DNA of 35,997 nt from Bacteroidota bacterium. GTDB taxonomy: Bacteria > Bacteroidota > Bacteroidia > Sphingobacteriales > Sphingobacteriaceae. The stretch lies in assembly GCA_013288235.1 (NCBI GenBank), contig JABDCF010000034.1:1-35997 (forward strand). Direction: 5' to 3'. A program made the translations under genes and the position numbers. Positions within the stretch are counted from its first letter, which is position 1, and each line of letters starts with the position of its first letter. This document shows, one piece after another, positions 1 to 6,554 of this stretch. The notes beneath the pieces were generated by a model. The model did no database searches and was not told where the DNA came from. It worked only from the letters and a program-made list of their open reading frames with translations.

Positions 1-2
1 AC

Positions 3-989
3 CCAACATTGACGATATTAAGGCAAAAGCTGGCCGCACTTGATGGTGCCGAGGACGCCCTGGTATTCAGCAGTGGCATCGCTGCAGTAAGCGTACCTAT
101 TTTGGCATTACTTAAACAAGGCGACCATATTGTATCGGTTGAAAACCCCTATAGCTGGACTATCAAGCTCTTCAACAACTTTTTACCAAAGTTTGGCATT
201 CAAACTACTTTTGTTGATGGCTCGGAAGTTGAAAATATTAAAAACGCCATCACCCCCGAAACCAAACTCATCTACCTGGAAAGCCCGAACACTTTCAGTT
301 ACGAGTTGCAGGATTTAAAGGCCATTGCAAGAACCGCAAAAGAAAAAGGCATACTTACCATGATAGACAACAGCTATTGCGGACCGCTTTACCAGCAACC
401 TATCCGGTTGGGCATCGACCTGGTGGCGCAATCAGCCACCAAATATATAGGCGGGCATTCGGATGTAGTCGCCGGCGTTTTAACCGGCAGTAAAGAACTG
501 ATGAAGCGGATATTCGATCACGAATTTATGAATATCGGCCCCTCGCTTTCGCCGCATTCGGCCTGGCTGCTCATCCGCGGCTTGCGCACATTGCCCTTGA
601 GGATGCAGCGTAGTTTTGAAACTGCCAAAACCGTTACCGAATGGCTGGCCAATCACCCGTCGGTTGATAAGGTAATATGGCCGTTTAGCCCAAACTTTAA
701 ACAAAGGGAACTGGCGCACCGGCAAATGCAAGGCTGCGGCGGGATGTTTAGTTTTACTTTAAAAGAACCATCTATACAAAAAATCGAAGCTTTCTGCGAC
801 AAGCTGCAGCATCTATTAATGGCGGTATCCTGGGGTGGCCACGAGAGTTTGATTATTCCGTCAATAGCAGGCGTTGCCATCCGAGACTATGATCCCAATA
901 ACAGCCGCCACCAGTTGATCCGCATGTATGTGGGTTTAGAAGATGCTGATTATTTGATTAGGGATTTGGAACAGGCATTGGAGGGTTGA
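3..989 (+). CDS. Trans-sulfuration family PLP enzyme, 5' end outside window
   Basis: This is a fold-type I PLP enzyme of the Cys/Met metabolism family (cystathionine gamma-synthase, cystathionine lyase or methionine gamma-lyase). The first 328 visible residues run in frame from the window edge and begin with the family's Pro-Thr-Leu stretch, so the true start lies upstream. The Schiff-base lysine sits in SATKYIGGH (codon 441-443). The MIDNSYCGP stretch (near 363-390) carries the Asp that contacts the pyridine nitrogen. The substrate cannot be decided from sequence alone. The TGA stop at 987-989 falls inside the first word of a repeat element. The family call is firm and the exact reaction is open. 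Confidence 0.9.
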   Translation, partial: PTLTILRQKLAALDGAEDALVFSSGIAAVSVPILALLKQGDHIVSVENPYSWTIKLFNNFLPKFGIQTTFVDGSEVENIKNAITPETKLIYLESPNTFSYELQDLKAIARTAKEKGILTMIDNSYCGPLYQQPIRLGIDLVAQSATKYIGGHSDVVAGVLTGSKELMKRIFDHEFMNIGPSLSPHSAWLLIRGLRTLPLRMQRSFETAKTVTEWLANHPSVDKVIWPFSPNFKQRELAHRQMQGCGGMFSFTLKEPSIQKIEAFCDKLQHLLMAVSWGGHESLIIPSIAGVAIRDYDPNNSRHQLIRMYVGLEDADYLIRDLEQALEG

Positions 990-1088
990 TTGGGTTAGAT
1001 TAGGCTGACTGGGTTAAATTAAGTTGATTAAGTTAAGTAACATCCTTAACCTAATCAACCACTCACCCAATCAACTTAATCAACTTTT
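985..1088. repeat. Word-built inverted repeat, GTTGATT word (copy 1, both arms)
   Basis: The left arm (985-1036) and right arm (1044-1088) are both made of the word GTTGATT joined by AGGTT, AAGTT or GGGT. AAGTTGATTAAGTT at 1020-1033 has its perfect 14-base reverse complement at 1072-1085. The element starts at the stop codon of the PLP enzyme. Single-arm relatives lie at 7094-7127, 26418-26465 and 32541-32577. Positions 1048-1084, read on the minus strand, match 32541-32577 at 36 of 37 bases. It may act as a transcript-end hairpin; no T-tract follows. Confidence 0.8.
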
Positions 1089-1126
1089 ACTATTTTAGCG
1101 TTTTAAACACGTTCTGCAAATTTTAT

Positions 1127-2104
1127 ATGTATAAAAAATCTTCCCGCCTTTATATAATAAGAAATTTTCTTGCTGTAGTTATTTTCATTTCGCTATTCGC
1201 CGGCAAATGCAACCGGGGAGAACGAAGGATATTGGAAGAAAAAGCCAGGAAAGAAGCAGTTGCCGCAAGGACAAAAAACTTAATAAACATTATTAAAGGC
1301 ATCAAGTACACCGAAGTTAGCCGTAAATTTGATAATGGGCTATCATTTAGCCCTGTGGGCTACCAGTTAGTGCCCGAGTGGCGCATGTCATTCCCATCAT
1401 TGGATTCCGTAAATATTTATAGCCCGCGAGAAAAAAGGTTCCTGAACGCGCCGGTTGTTTTTGACCACGATTCTATTTTCAACGTTGCCTGGGCATGGCT
1501 TAAACTAAAACAGTTGAGCAGGGATAGTTTAAAATTTATGGTACTGCATGTACATAACAACATAATACAGGAGGAGAAAACGCATGTTTTCATGACTTTT
1601 TATTCGAATGATTATATAAAAAACGTATTACATACCGATACTGCAAACCTTTGGAAACCCAGCCATAAGGACACCTTATATATTAAAGCAAAAGCGGAGC
1701 TGGCAAACAAAATAGCAGATAGCGCCTTTGCAGGTACAGAACCCCCAAGCCTTGTATCAAAAAATAAGCTGGTTATTGTAAAAAAAGAAGCTGTGCCTGA
1801 TGCAGTTGAGGGAGGTGCATCATACGATGCTTATCTTTCGCCTACTTTTCATATTGTGATCCATCATGCTTATGATGATTTTGCCTATACCTACACCTGT
1901 TTTGTTGATGAAAAAGGCAACCTCACCTTCCGCAAATCAGGACAGGGGATGTACCCGGAATTTAAAGAAGCAACCCTCACGGCAATGAAAGGCATTACCG
2001 ACGGTTATCTTAAACTATACCTTACCATTAAGCCCGGTAAAACATTGGGTATCCCGCATACCAGCATTGTGTTTTTAAATGTGGAGGGGTCGAAGTCAGA
2101 ATAA
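1127..2104 (+). CDS. Unknown exported or membrane-anchored protein, 325 aa
   Basis: I do not recognise this gene. It has a basic N-terminus followed by a hydrophobic stretch at residues 13-27 ending in FAGKC. The Lys before the Cys makes a normal lipobox unlikely, so this is either an uncleaved anchor or an atypical signal peptide. The remaining 300 residues are soluble, charged and without a motif I can name. Codon use resembles its neighbours, and the ATG follows an A-rich leader typical of the group. A small open frame follows 12 bases downstream. Confidence 0.75.
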   Translation: MYKKSSRLYIIRNFLAVVIFISLFAGKCNRGERRILEEKARKEAVAARTKNLINIIKGIKYTEVSRKFDNGLSFSPVGYQLVPEWRMSFPSLDSVNIYSPREKRFLNAPVVFDHDSIFNVAWAWLKLKQLSRDSLKFMVLHVHNNIIQEEKTHVFMTFYSNDYIKNVLHTDTANLWKPSHKDTLYIKAKAELANKIADSAFAGTEPPSLVSKNKLVIVKKEAVPDAVEGGASYDAYLSPTFHIVIHHAYDDFAYTYTCFVDEKGNLTFRKSGQGMYPEFKEATLTAMKGITDGYLKLYLTIKPGKTLGIPHTSIVFLNVEGSKSE

Positions 2105-2116
2105 GCATGAAAAAAT

Positions 2117-2347
2117 ATGGCTGCCTGGAGCCAATCCGCCAACGAAAATACCAACCATAGCAAAGCCAATAAACATTTTCGCGTTATTATTGCGGATTGG
2201 ATGATTGTGCATGAAACTGGGATCTCAGGCCTCAATAAAAATATTCCGGTATTGATGCAGTTTGATTTGCTTTCCGACCGGCAGCTTATTAGCATATGTA
2301 AAAGTGCCGATCCCATTGACAAAGATCGTGAGAAATTAAAATCATAA
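2117..2347 (+). CDS. Small hypothetical protein, 76 aa, doubtful
   Basis: This short open frame begins 12 bases after the preceding gene, with an A-rich leader (gaaaaaat) before the ATG. The predicted protein has no signal peptide, membrane segment or motif I recognise. The opposite strand also has an open frame here, but that one looks like a shadow. It could be a real small protein, or the remnant of a longer one, since its middle (HFRVIIADWMIVHETG) reads like a structured domain. Confidence is low. Confidence 0.35.
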   Translation: MAAWSQSANENTNHSKANKHFRVIIADWMIVHETGISGLNKNIPVLMQFDLLSDRQLISICKSADPIDKDREKLKS

Positions 2348-2361
2348 TGATCTGATATTAT

Positions 2362-2390
2362 TTTGTTTACAGTAATTTTTTATATTTTAG
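2362..2390 (+). promoter_or_regulatory. Probable Bacteroidota-type promoter of the cytochrome c gene
   Basis: TTTG at 2362-2365 is followed after 17 bases by TATTTTAG at 2383-2390, one mismatch from the TAnnTTTG -7 consensus. The 17-base spacer is slightly short. The ATG of the downstream gene is at 2428, leaving a leader of about 30 bases. Confidence 0.4.
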
Positions 2391-2427
2391 TTTAAAATTT
2401 ACTGATCACAAATAAATTCACCTGGAC

Positions 2428-3012
2428 ATGAAAGCACTAACCTTTGTCATCATTATTTGCATTTTTGCATGGTTACTGAATTCCTGCGAATCTGCAAAAG
2501 CGGTAAAAGATACTACCGCTGCCACCACGCCCTCAAAAGACAGCCTTGTAAAGCGGGGCGCTTACCTTGTTGCCATCATAGGTTGCAATGATTGTCATTC
2601 GCCAAAAATGATGGGGCCAAACGGGCCATTTCCCGATCCTGCAAAAATATTGTCAGGCTTCCCATCAAACGCACCCGTTCCGGTGGCAAGCGCGGACGAT
2701 GTAAAAAATGGCCTGGTTGTATTTAGCGGCGACCTTACTGCGGCCATTGGCCCATGGGGAACATCTTTTGCAGCCAATATTACATCAGATGCTACCGGGA
2801 TCGGCAACTGGAAGGAAGCCCAGTTTAAAAATGCGCTGCGGCATGGTAAATACAAGGGTCTGGATGGCGACCGTATGCTTGTCCCGCCAATGCCGTGGCA
2901 GGATTTCAGTAATTTGACAGATGAGGACATCGAGGCCATTTTTTATTACCTGCAAACCACAAAGCCGGTTAATAATGTAGTGCCTGCATTCAGGCCTGCT
3001 GCCAGGAGTTGA
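2428..3012 (+). CDS. Lipoprotein cytochrome c (class I type)
   Basis: This is an exported monoheme c-type cytochrome. The N-terminus has a hydrophobic stretch ending in the lipobox LNSC (Cys20), so the mature protein should be anchored by lipid. The heme attachment motif CNDCH is at residues 53-57. The likely axial Met is Met155 in LVPPMPW. The C-terminus carries the DEDIEAIFYYLQT helix typical of class I cytochromes c. It probably carries electrons in the periplasm; its partner is not identifiable here. It has its own predicted promoter and is not obviously in an operon. Confidence 0.88.
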   Translation: MKALTFVIIICIFAWLLNSCESAKAVKDTTAATTPSKDSLVKRGAYLVAIIGCNDCHSPKMMGPNGPFPDPAKILSGFPSNAPVPVASADDVKNGLVVFSGDLTAAIGPWGTSFAANITSDATGIGNWKEAQFKNALRHGKYKGLDGDRMLVPPMPWQDFSNLTDEDIEAIFYYLQTTKPVNNVVPAFRPAARS

Positions 3013-3115
3013 TGAAGGGTTAAAATCGTTGTAGTTACTGCGTTAAAATTTTCATAACATATTGCCGGGTTAATGGTTATAATAAACATTACTAACCTTA
3101 ATAATTGGCAACATC

Positions 3116-3610
3116 ATGAAAAAGTTGATATTTATTGGCGTCTTGCTGGCGCCATTTTTAAGCCAGGCACAAAAGCTCACCGAATACAAAGCAACCAACG
3201 GGGTAACGTACCATATAAATGATACCGTAAGGCTGGGCAAAGGCTCAGGCAACGACGGTTCGTTTTTATATCTGGAAGAAAGGGGCCTTCCGGGACCGGG
3301 CAACCGTTCGCGCAGTTTACCAAAGCAATTTACCAATGGCGGCGTTGTTATTAAAAGCATACGGAAAGATAATTTAAGCGGGGCAGAAAAATATTTATTC
3401 GTAGTATTCCCGGGTGGGATATTTAATTACTCCTTATATATAGATGATGCAATTTTAGCCTGCGAAGTTGTACCCTGCGCCCAGTCTGCCGCAAAGCAGG
3501 TGGGTTCTGTAGCCGATGAAATAAAGAAATTAAAACAGTTACTTGATTCCGGCGCCTTAACCCAGGCTGAGTTTGATGCGCAGAAAAAGAAGTTGTTGAA
3601 AGAGCAGTAA
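3116..3610 (+). CDS. Exported protein with C-terminal SHOCT domain
   Basis: A classical signal peptide (MKKLIFIGVLLAPFLSQAQ, cleavage after the Ala-Gln-Ala region) is followed by a short beta-rich region and then a C-terminal SHOCT module at about residues 132-161, with the pattern IKKLKQLLDSGALTQAEFD. SHOCT is a short helical oligomerisation or scaffold domain found at protein ends. The N-terminal region (residues 20-115) has no name I can give. The next gene, DUF433, ends 21 bases away on the opposite strand, so the two converge. Confidence 0.75.
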   Translation: MKKLIFIGVLLAPFLSQAQKLTEYKATNGVTYHINDTVRLGKGSGNDGSFLYLEERGLPGPGNRSRSLPKQFTNGGVVIKSIRKDNLSGAEKYLFVVFPGGIFNYSLYIDDAILACEVVPCAQSAAKQVGSVADEIKKLKQLLDSGALTQAEFDAQKKKLLKEQ

Positions 3611-3631
3611 GCTGTAAAAAGGAGTAATATG

Positions 3632-3847
3632 CTACACCAACCTTCCTTCTGCCAGGTAAGCAGCATAATTAAGGCACTGCTTAATATCTTCAGCTTCGAG
3701 GTACGGATAATCAGCAAGAATTTCCTCCTTACTCATCACGTTAGCTAAAAGATTAAGCACTATTGAAACGCTAATCCGCATGCCCCTTATGCAGGGTTTG
3801 CCGTTCATTATATTGGGGTTGGATGTAATTCTGTCGATAGCTAACAT
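3632..3847 (-). CDS. DUF433 protein, probable orphan antitoxin
   Basis: This 71-residue protein matches the DUF433 pattern: the ITSNPNIMNGKPCIRGMRI start with the central GKPCIRG box, then LLANVMSKEEILADYPYLEAEDI and a short helix. DUF433 proteins (VapB45-like) are usually antitoxins encoded just before a DUF5615 PIN-like toxin. Here the next 20 bases downstream run into the convergent SHOCT gene, so no toxin is present. A 25-base identical copy of part of this gene (3804-3828) recurs at 4785-4809, at a decayed second copy. The DUF433 call is firm; antitoxin function is inferred from the family. Confidence 0.85.
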   Translation of the reverse strand: MLAIDRITSNPNIMNGKPCIRGMRISVSIVLNLLANVMSKEEILADYPYLEAEDIKQCLNYAAYLAEGRLV

Positions 3848-3914
3848 AACTTGTTTTTATAAAACTACGATATAAAATTGTGCTCGTCAAATCTAACACG
3901 AAGTAAAGACGGTC

Positions 3915-3947
3915 AAACTTTCGAAGTTTTTAAAACTTCGAAAGTTT
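3915..3947. repeat. Perfect 33-base palindrome (TTCGAAG type)
   Basis: Two 16-base arms (3915-3930 and 3932-3947) are exact reverse complements around one central T, with a T-run after the right arm and an A/T-rich left edge. It could act as a bidirectional terminator between DUF433 and DUF6155. A sister palindrome at 4681-4713 differs at two positions in each arm, and both differences are compensated in the opposite arm. Confidence 0.85.
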
Positions 3948-3980
3948 TTACGGGTGTTTGAAGTTCCGGCATTTTCATTG

Positions 3981-4047
3981 CTTTGTTACCTGTCAGCGGC
4001 GAAGGGGAACGCCACCTTTTTAAGCCTGTGATGCATCTCAAGGGAGA
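3981..4047. repeat. GC-rich repeat, copy 1 (degenerate)
   Basis: This is the first of four related copies sharing GTTACCTGTCAGCGGCG, then GAACGCCACCT, then a degenerate right half ending near GGGAG. It lies between the TTCGAAG palindrome and the 3' end of the DUF6155 gene. The spacer between palindrome and repeat (GTTTTTACGGGTG then TTGAAGTT) is shared with copy 3, so the full unit seems to be about 130 bases. It is less conserved on its right side than copies 2 to 4. Confidence 0.7.
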
Positions 4048-4054
4048 TCATTTA

Positions 4055-4555
4055 CTATTCATAAAATTGGTAAAATATTTCGGATAGACTGTCATGAAAC
4101 CCCCAACCCATGTCTTGAGTATCGTCAAGGATTTGCATAGATCGTTGTTTAAAGGCATCCAATAGCCTTTCTTTATAAATAATTTTCAATGCGTTGGCAT
4201 ATGTACTCTCCATGCTGTTGTAAAAAGCTTCATTCATATCGCCGTAATCACCTGTAAATCTTACTCCCGTTTCAACATAAAAGAGCATAAGATCAGCCAG
4301 TGATTCTGCCGACGGACCAAGCTTCTTAAAATCGGTAATGCTCTGCTTGCCTTGCTTTAGATTGTAGCCGAACCCCCGTTTCGGAAAAAATGCTTCATAA
4401 ACTTTAGCCCGGTATTTTTCAAATAAGCCATCTTCGTCAGGTTTGATATAAAAATGGAGGTACTCCTGCACCGACTTATTCTTTTTATATAGGTCGAGAA
4501 TTATTTCTATAAGCGATTTTTTTTCGAGCTTGCCGAGTTCGGTTTTGATAGACAT
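4055..4555 (-). CDS. DUF6155 family protein
   Basis: This is a soluble 166-residue protein beginning MSIKTELGKLEKKSLIEIILDLYKK, which I recognise as the DUF6155 family, of unknown function. I placed the start at the internal ATG at 4553-4555 because an AAAGGA-like sequence lies just upstream and the family usually begins there; an ATG ten codons further upstream is also in frame. It is mostly helical, with a conserved-looking middle (GFGYNLKQGKQSITDFKKLG). It is flanked on both sides by a palindrome and GC-rich repeat unit. Confidence 0.65.
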   Translation of the reverse strand: MSIKTELGKLEKKSLIEIILDLYKKNKSVQEYLHFYIKPDEDGLFEKYRAKVYEAFFPKRGFGYNLKQGKQSITDFKKLGPSAESLADLMLFYVETGVRFTGDYGDMNEAFYNSMESTYANALKIIYKERLLDAFKQRSMQILDDTQDMGWGFHDSLSEIFYQFYE

Positions 4556-4680
4556 GAGGTTGGTCCTTTTGTGCGAAATAAACAACTTATTTTCCTTTCC
4601 GCAAGAAATTTAGATGGATTTTGGCGTATTTATGTTAGATCGTGCGTTTAACCTTGGCTTTAAATTGCAGGCAAGCCGTC

Positions 4681-4713
4681 AGACTTCCGAAGTTTTAAAA
4701 ACTTCGGAAGTCT
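4681..4713. repeat. Perfect 33-base palindrome (TTCCGAAG type) with T-tract
   Basis: Arms 4681-4696 and 4698-4713 are exact reverse complements around one A, followed by TTTT at 4714-4717. Compared with 3915-3947, left-arm positions 2 and 7 change (A to G, T to C) and right-arm positions 15 and 10 change in the complementary way, so pairing is kept. It is terminator-like in form. Confidence 0.85.
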
Positions 4714-4717
4714 TTTT

Positions 4718-4776
4718 CGGTTAGTCGGGGCACGAACGCCACCTCTTTTGGCCTGCGCTGCATTCGCGCAAGAGGA
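4718..4776. repeat. GC-rich repeat, copy 2
   Basis: The copy has CGGGGCACGAACGCCAC, then CCTCTTTTGGCC, TGCGCTGCATTCGCGC and AGAGGAG, following directly on the palindrome at 4681-4713. The inner part can fold as CCTCT...AGAGG around GCGC...GCGC. The middle spacer present in copies 1 and 3 is missing. Its right edge touches the DUF433 remnant, as if the element had replaced the rest of that gene. Confidence 0.75.
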
Positions 4777-4826
4777 GTTTGCTTTTCATTATATTGGGGT
4801 TGGATGTAAATCAATTTATAGTTTTG
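4777..4826 (-). pseudogene. Remnant of a second DUF433 gene (N-terminal codons only)
   Basis: Positions 4777-4810 match 3796-3829 of the intact DUF433 gene with two mismatches, including 25 identical bases. Read on the minus strand, the remnant encodes TSNPNIM followed by Lys-Ser-Lys, preceded by an in-frame stop and a weakly similar N-terminus. The coding sequence ends abruptly at the right edge of GC-rich repeat copy 2. This is either a deletion joined at the repeat or a repeat insertion. Confidence 0.65.
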
Positions 4827-4875
4827 TATATTTGATATAAAAAGCATAAATAAAGGGTGCCGGGATATACAATAA

Positions 4876-5162
4876 ATGATGGTTTGTAAGGAGACATTGT
4901 TCAGTGATCACGCCATCACTCAAATGTTAAACGGAATATTTCAGTTGATAACGTAAAATCAGTAGTTGATAACGGGGAAATTATAGCAACGTATCTGCAC
5001 GATAAACCGTATCCCAGTTACCTTATCTTAGGATATGTTAATAGCAGGCCGATACACATTGTATTAGGAAAAGAGGATAGCGTAGAAAGATGTATTATTG
5101 TTACTGCGTATGAGCCGGATGAAAATATCTGGGAAGTTGGTTTTAAATCGAAAAGGGAATAA
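4876..5162 (+). pseudogene. Frameshifted DUF4258 toxin-like gene
   Basis: Frame 1 from the ATG at 4876 gives FSDHAITQMLNG and soon stops. A different frame then continues as NISVDNVKSVVDNGEII, KPYPSYLILGYVNSRPIHIV and IIVTAYEPDE to the stop at 5160-5162. Together these make a full DUF4258 protein (His near the N-terminus, KPYPSYLILG core, YEPD end). Adding one A near 4937-4942 would restore the frame. DUF4258 proteins are toxin candidates that pair with small zinc-finger antitoxins, as here: the next gene starts 2 bases after the stop. It is probably an inactive toxin, unless the indel is a sequencing error. Confidence 0.75.
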
Positions 5163-5164
5163 TT

Positions 5165-5392
5165 ATGGGATGTGCATTATGTAAGGTTGGTACTACTGAA
5201 AAAGGTAAAGTAACGATCACTTTAGAAAGGGATGGGGCAATTGTATTGATCAAAGACGTACCCGCTGAAGTATGTGCCAATTGCGGCCATTATTACCTTT
5301 CAGAAGAAATTACCCGCCTGGTAATGGAAAAAGGCAATACAGCTATTGAAAACGGGGCAGAACTTGAGGTTTTTAAACTCCAGGTTGCCTGA
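5165..5392 (+). CDS. YgiT/MqsA-type zinc-finger antitoxin
   Basis: This 75-residue protein has two CxxC pairs (CALC at residues 3-6 and CANCG near 37-41) and the YYLSEEITRLVMEKG segment. That is the pattern of YgiT-type zinc-finger domains found as antitoxins of MqsR or DUF4258 toxins. It starts 2 bases after the broken DUF4258 gene, in the usual toxin-then-antitoxin order. It lacks the long C-terminal HTH of full MqsA, so DNA binding is uncertain. The zinc finger is clear; the role comes from family and neighbour. Confidence 0.85.
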   Translation: MGCALCKVGTTEKGKVTITLERDGAIVLIKDVPAEVCANCGHYYLSEEITRLVMEKGNTAIENGAELEVFKLQVA

Positions 5393-5398
5393 AGCGGT

Positions 5399-5588
5399 GA
5401 AACTTGCGAAGTTTTTAAACGGCGAAGCCCTCAATGAGGCCTTTTAAAATAAACAACATCGAATTAAACTTCGAAAGTTTTTACGGGTGCCTTTGAAGTT
5501 ACAGCATCCGCCCTGCTTCATTACCTGTCAGCGGCGCACGAGAACGCCACCTCTTTAGGTCTGCGCTGCATTCTCGCGCGAGAGGAGG
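5399..5588. repeat. GC-rich repeat, copy 3, with split palindrome
   Basis: This is the longest copy. It has a left half-palindrome (AAACTTGCGAAGTTTTT at 5400), about 50 unrelated bases containing a GCCCTCAATGAGGCC hairpin, the right half-palindrome (AAACTTCGAAAGTTTTT near 5466), then the shared ACGGGTG spacer and the core at 5514-5588 (TTCATTACCTGTCAGCGGCG to GCGCGAGAGGAG). It appears to be the complete unit with an insertion between the palindrome arms. Confidence 0.75.
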
Positions 5589-5623
5589 ATTTATCCAGCT
5601 GACTAAACATATTCATCGCACGA

Positions 5624-6064
5624 ATGACAACTATAAAAATTGAAGAAACCTTTAATGACCACTTAAAAAAACATTTACTATTCGCAGTTAATTATTTCCA
5701 GTCGCAAGAAGATATTAAATTGATAGCTACTATTGCCGATAGGAATGAAGAATGGTTAAAAAAAAATGCCAACGATTACAAGGGACATAACATTTATGCT
5801 TACTATATTAAAATAGGCAGTTTTTGGGAACTGTTTTATTTAGGTCAAACACATAGTAAGTATTCTATACAAAGGATGCGTCAACATTTAATAAAGGCAA
5901 GTAAAACAACCAGTTCAAAATTGAAAGATTTCAAAAACATTGATGAATTAGGTTTTAAATCAATTACAATAGATCCGCAAGAACTCAGGCACTATTTTGA
6001 AACAATGTTAATTCAGGAATTAAGGAAAAACCATAAATACTTATCCAATAACCTCTTAAAATAA
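5624..6064 (+). CDS. Possible GIY-YIG-fold nuclease-like protein
   Basis: The order of motifs suggests a GIY-YIG domain: YAYYI at residues 58-62 (GIY-like strand), YLGQT at 72-76 (YIG-like strand), RMRQH at 84-88 (the Arg and His helix), then FETMLIQEL with Glu126 in the position of the metal-binding Glu, and a terminal Asn-Asn at 142-143. About 55 N-terminal residues have no recognised domain. The first motif is far from consensus, so the call is tentative. It sits among repeats and broken genes, and its stop overlaps the ATG of the broken gene that follows. Confidence 0.5.
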   Translation: MTTIKIEETFNDHLKKHLLFAVNYFQSQEDIKLIATIADRNEEWLKKNANDYKGHNIYAYYIKIGSFWELFYLGQTHSKYSIQRMRQHLIKASKTTSSKLKDFKNIDELGFKSITIDPQELRHYFETMLIQELRKNHKYLSNNLLK

Positions 6065-6448
6065 TGTAGATAAAAATTTATTTAATAGCACTACTTTTTG
6101 TATTGAGTTGTGAAAAGCTATTTTCGCAATCAATTGTTAAAACTCATTGGGATTCGTTTAAAAAAACTCAATTGAAAGATGTGTATTATGTAATTCTAAA
6201 TACACCCATACCTAATGGGAGCGCCTTTGACGCTACGATGTGTGTACAGCTTCATTACCTTTCAGCGGGGTCCGAGGAACGGCACCTCTTTTGGCCTGCG
6301 CTACATTTGCGCGAGAGGAGGTTATGGGTTCGATGATTATGAACATTTTAGACAAATAGGTATTCAACGAAATAAAAGGTTAAGATTTGGGTTTCTATTA
6401 TTGGTAATTGGAATCGCTATTTCATTAGTATCAACGATGATCAAATAA
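6064..6448 (+). pseudogene. Small signal-peptide protein, broken by a stop at codon 2 and by a repeat insertion
   Basis: The ATG at 6064-6066 is followed at once by TAG, then the same frame reads IKIYLIALLFVLSCEKLFSQ, a good signal peptide with a lipobox-like VLSC. This continues to GSAFDA near 6234. GC-rich repeat copy 4 then intervenes, and the gene seems to resume in another frame as GYGFDDYEHF with a C-terminal hydrophobic stretch (FLLLVIGIAISLVSTM) ending at 6448. An AAG to TAG change at codon 2 would explain the first lesion. The protein family is unknown. Confidence 0.65.
6249..6321. repeat. GC-rich repeat, copy 4, inside a gene
   Basis: This 73-base copy (GCTTCATTACCT to GCGCGAGAGGAGG) carries the core without the TTCGAAG palindrome. 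It lies between two in-phase-incompatible halves of a small gene, so it looks like an insertion. CGATG at 6236-6240 and again at 6331-6335 might be a short target duplication, but five bases can match by chance. Confidence 0.75.
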
Positions 6449-6554
6449 CTTTTGTCCCAACTGCGATGTCAATACCATAAAAAAGAGACTATGGATTAAA
6501 AATAAAATCCTGATTGCATCTTTGGCATCCGTCGAGAAAATAAAATAAATAGAA

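Noticed and set aside
2005..2322. Minus-strand open frame over 2117-2347
   Set aside because: It overlaps the end of the preceding gene and encodes an incoherent Cys/Leu-rich sequence without a plausible start.
4600..4875. tRNA or other structured RNA gene between DUF6155 and DUF4258
   Set aside because: No cloverleaf or known RNA motif is visible; the stretch is explained by a palindrome, a GC-rich repeat and a DUF433 remnant.
6236..6335. Target-site duplication CGATG around GC-rich repeat copy 4
   Set aside because: Five bases can match by chance and the other copies show no similar duplication, so I do not treat it as established.
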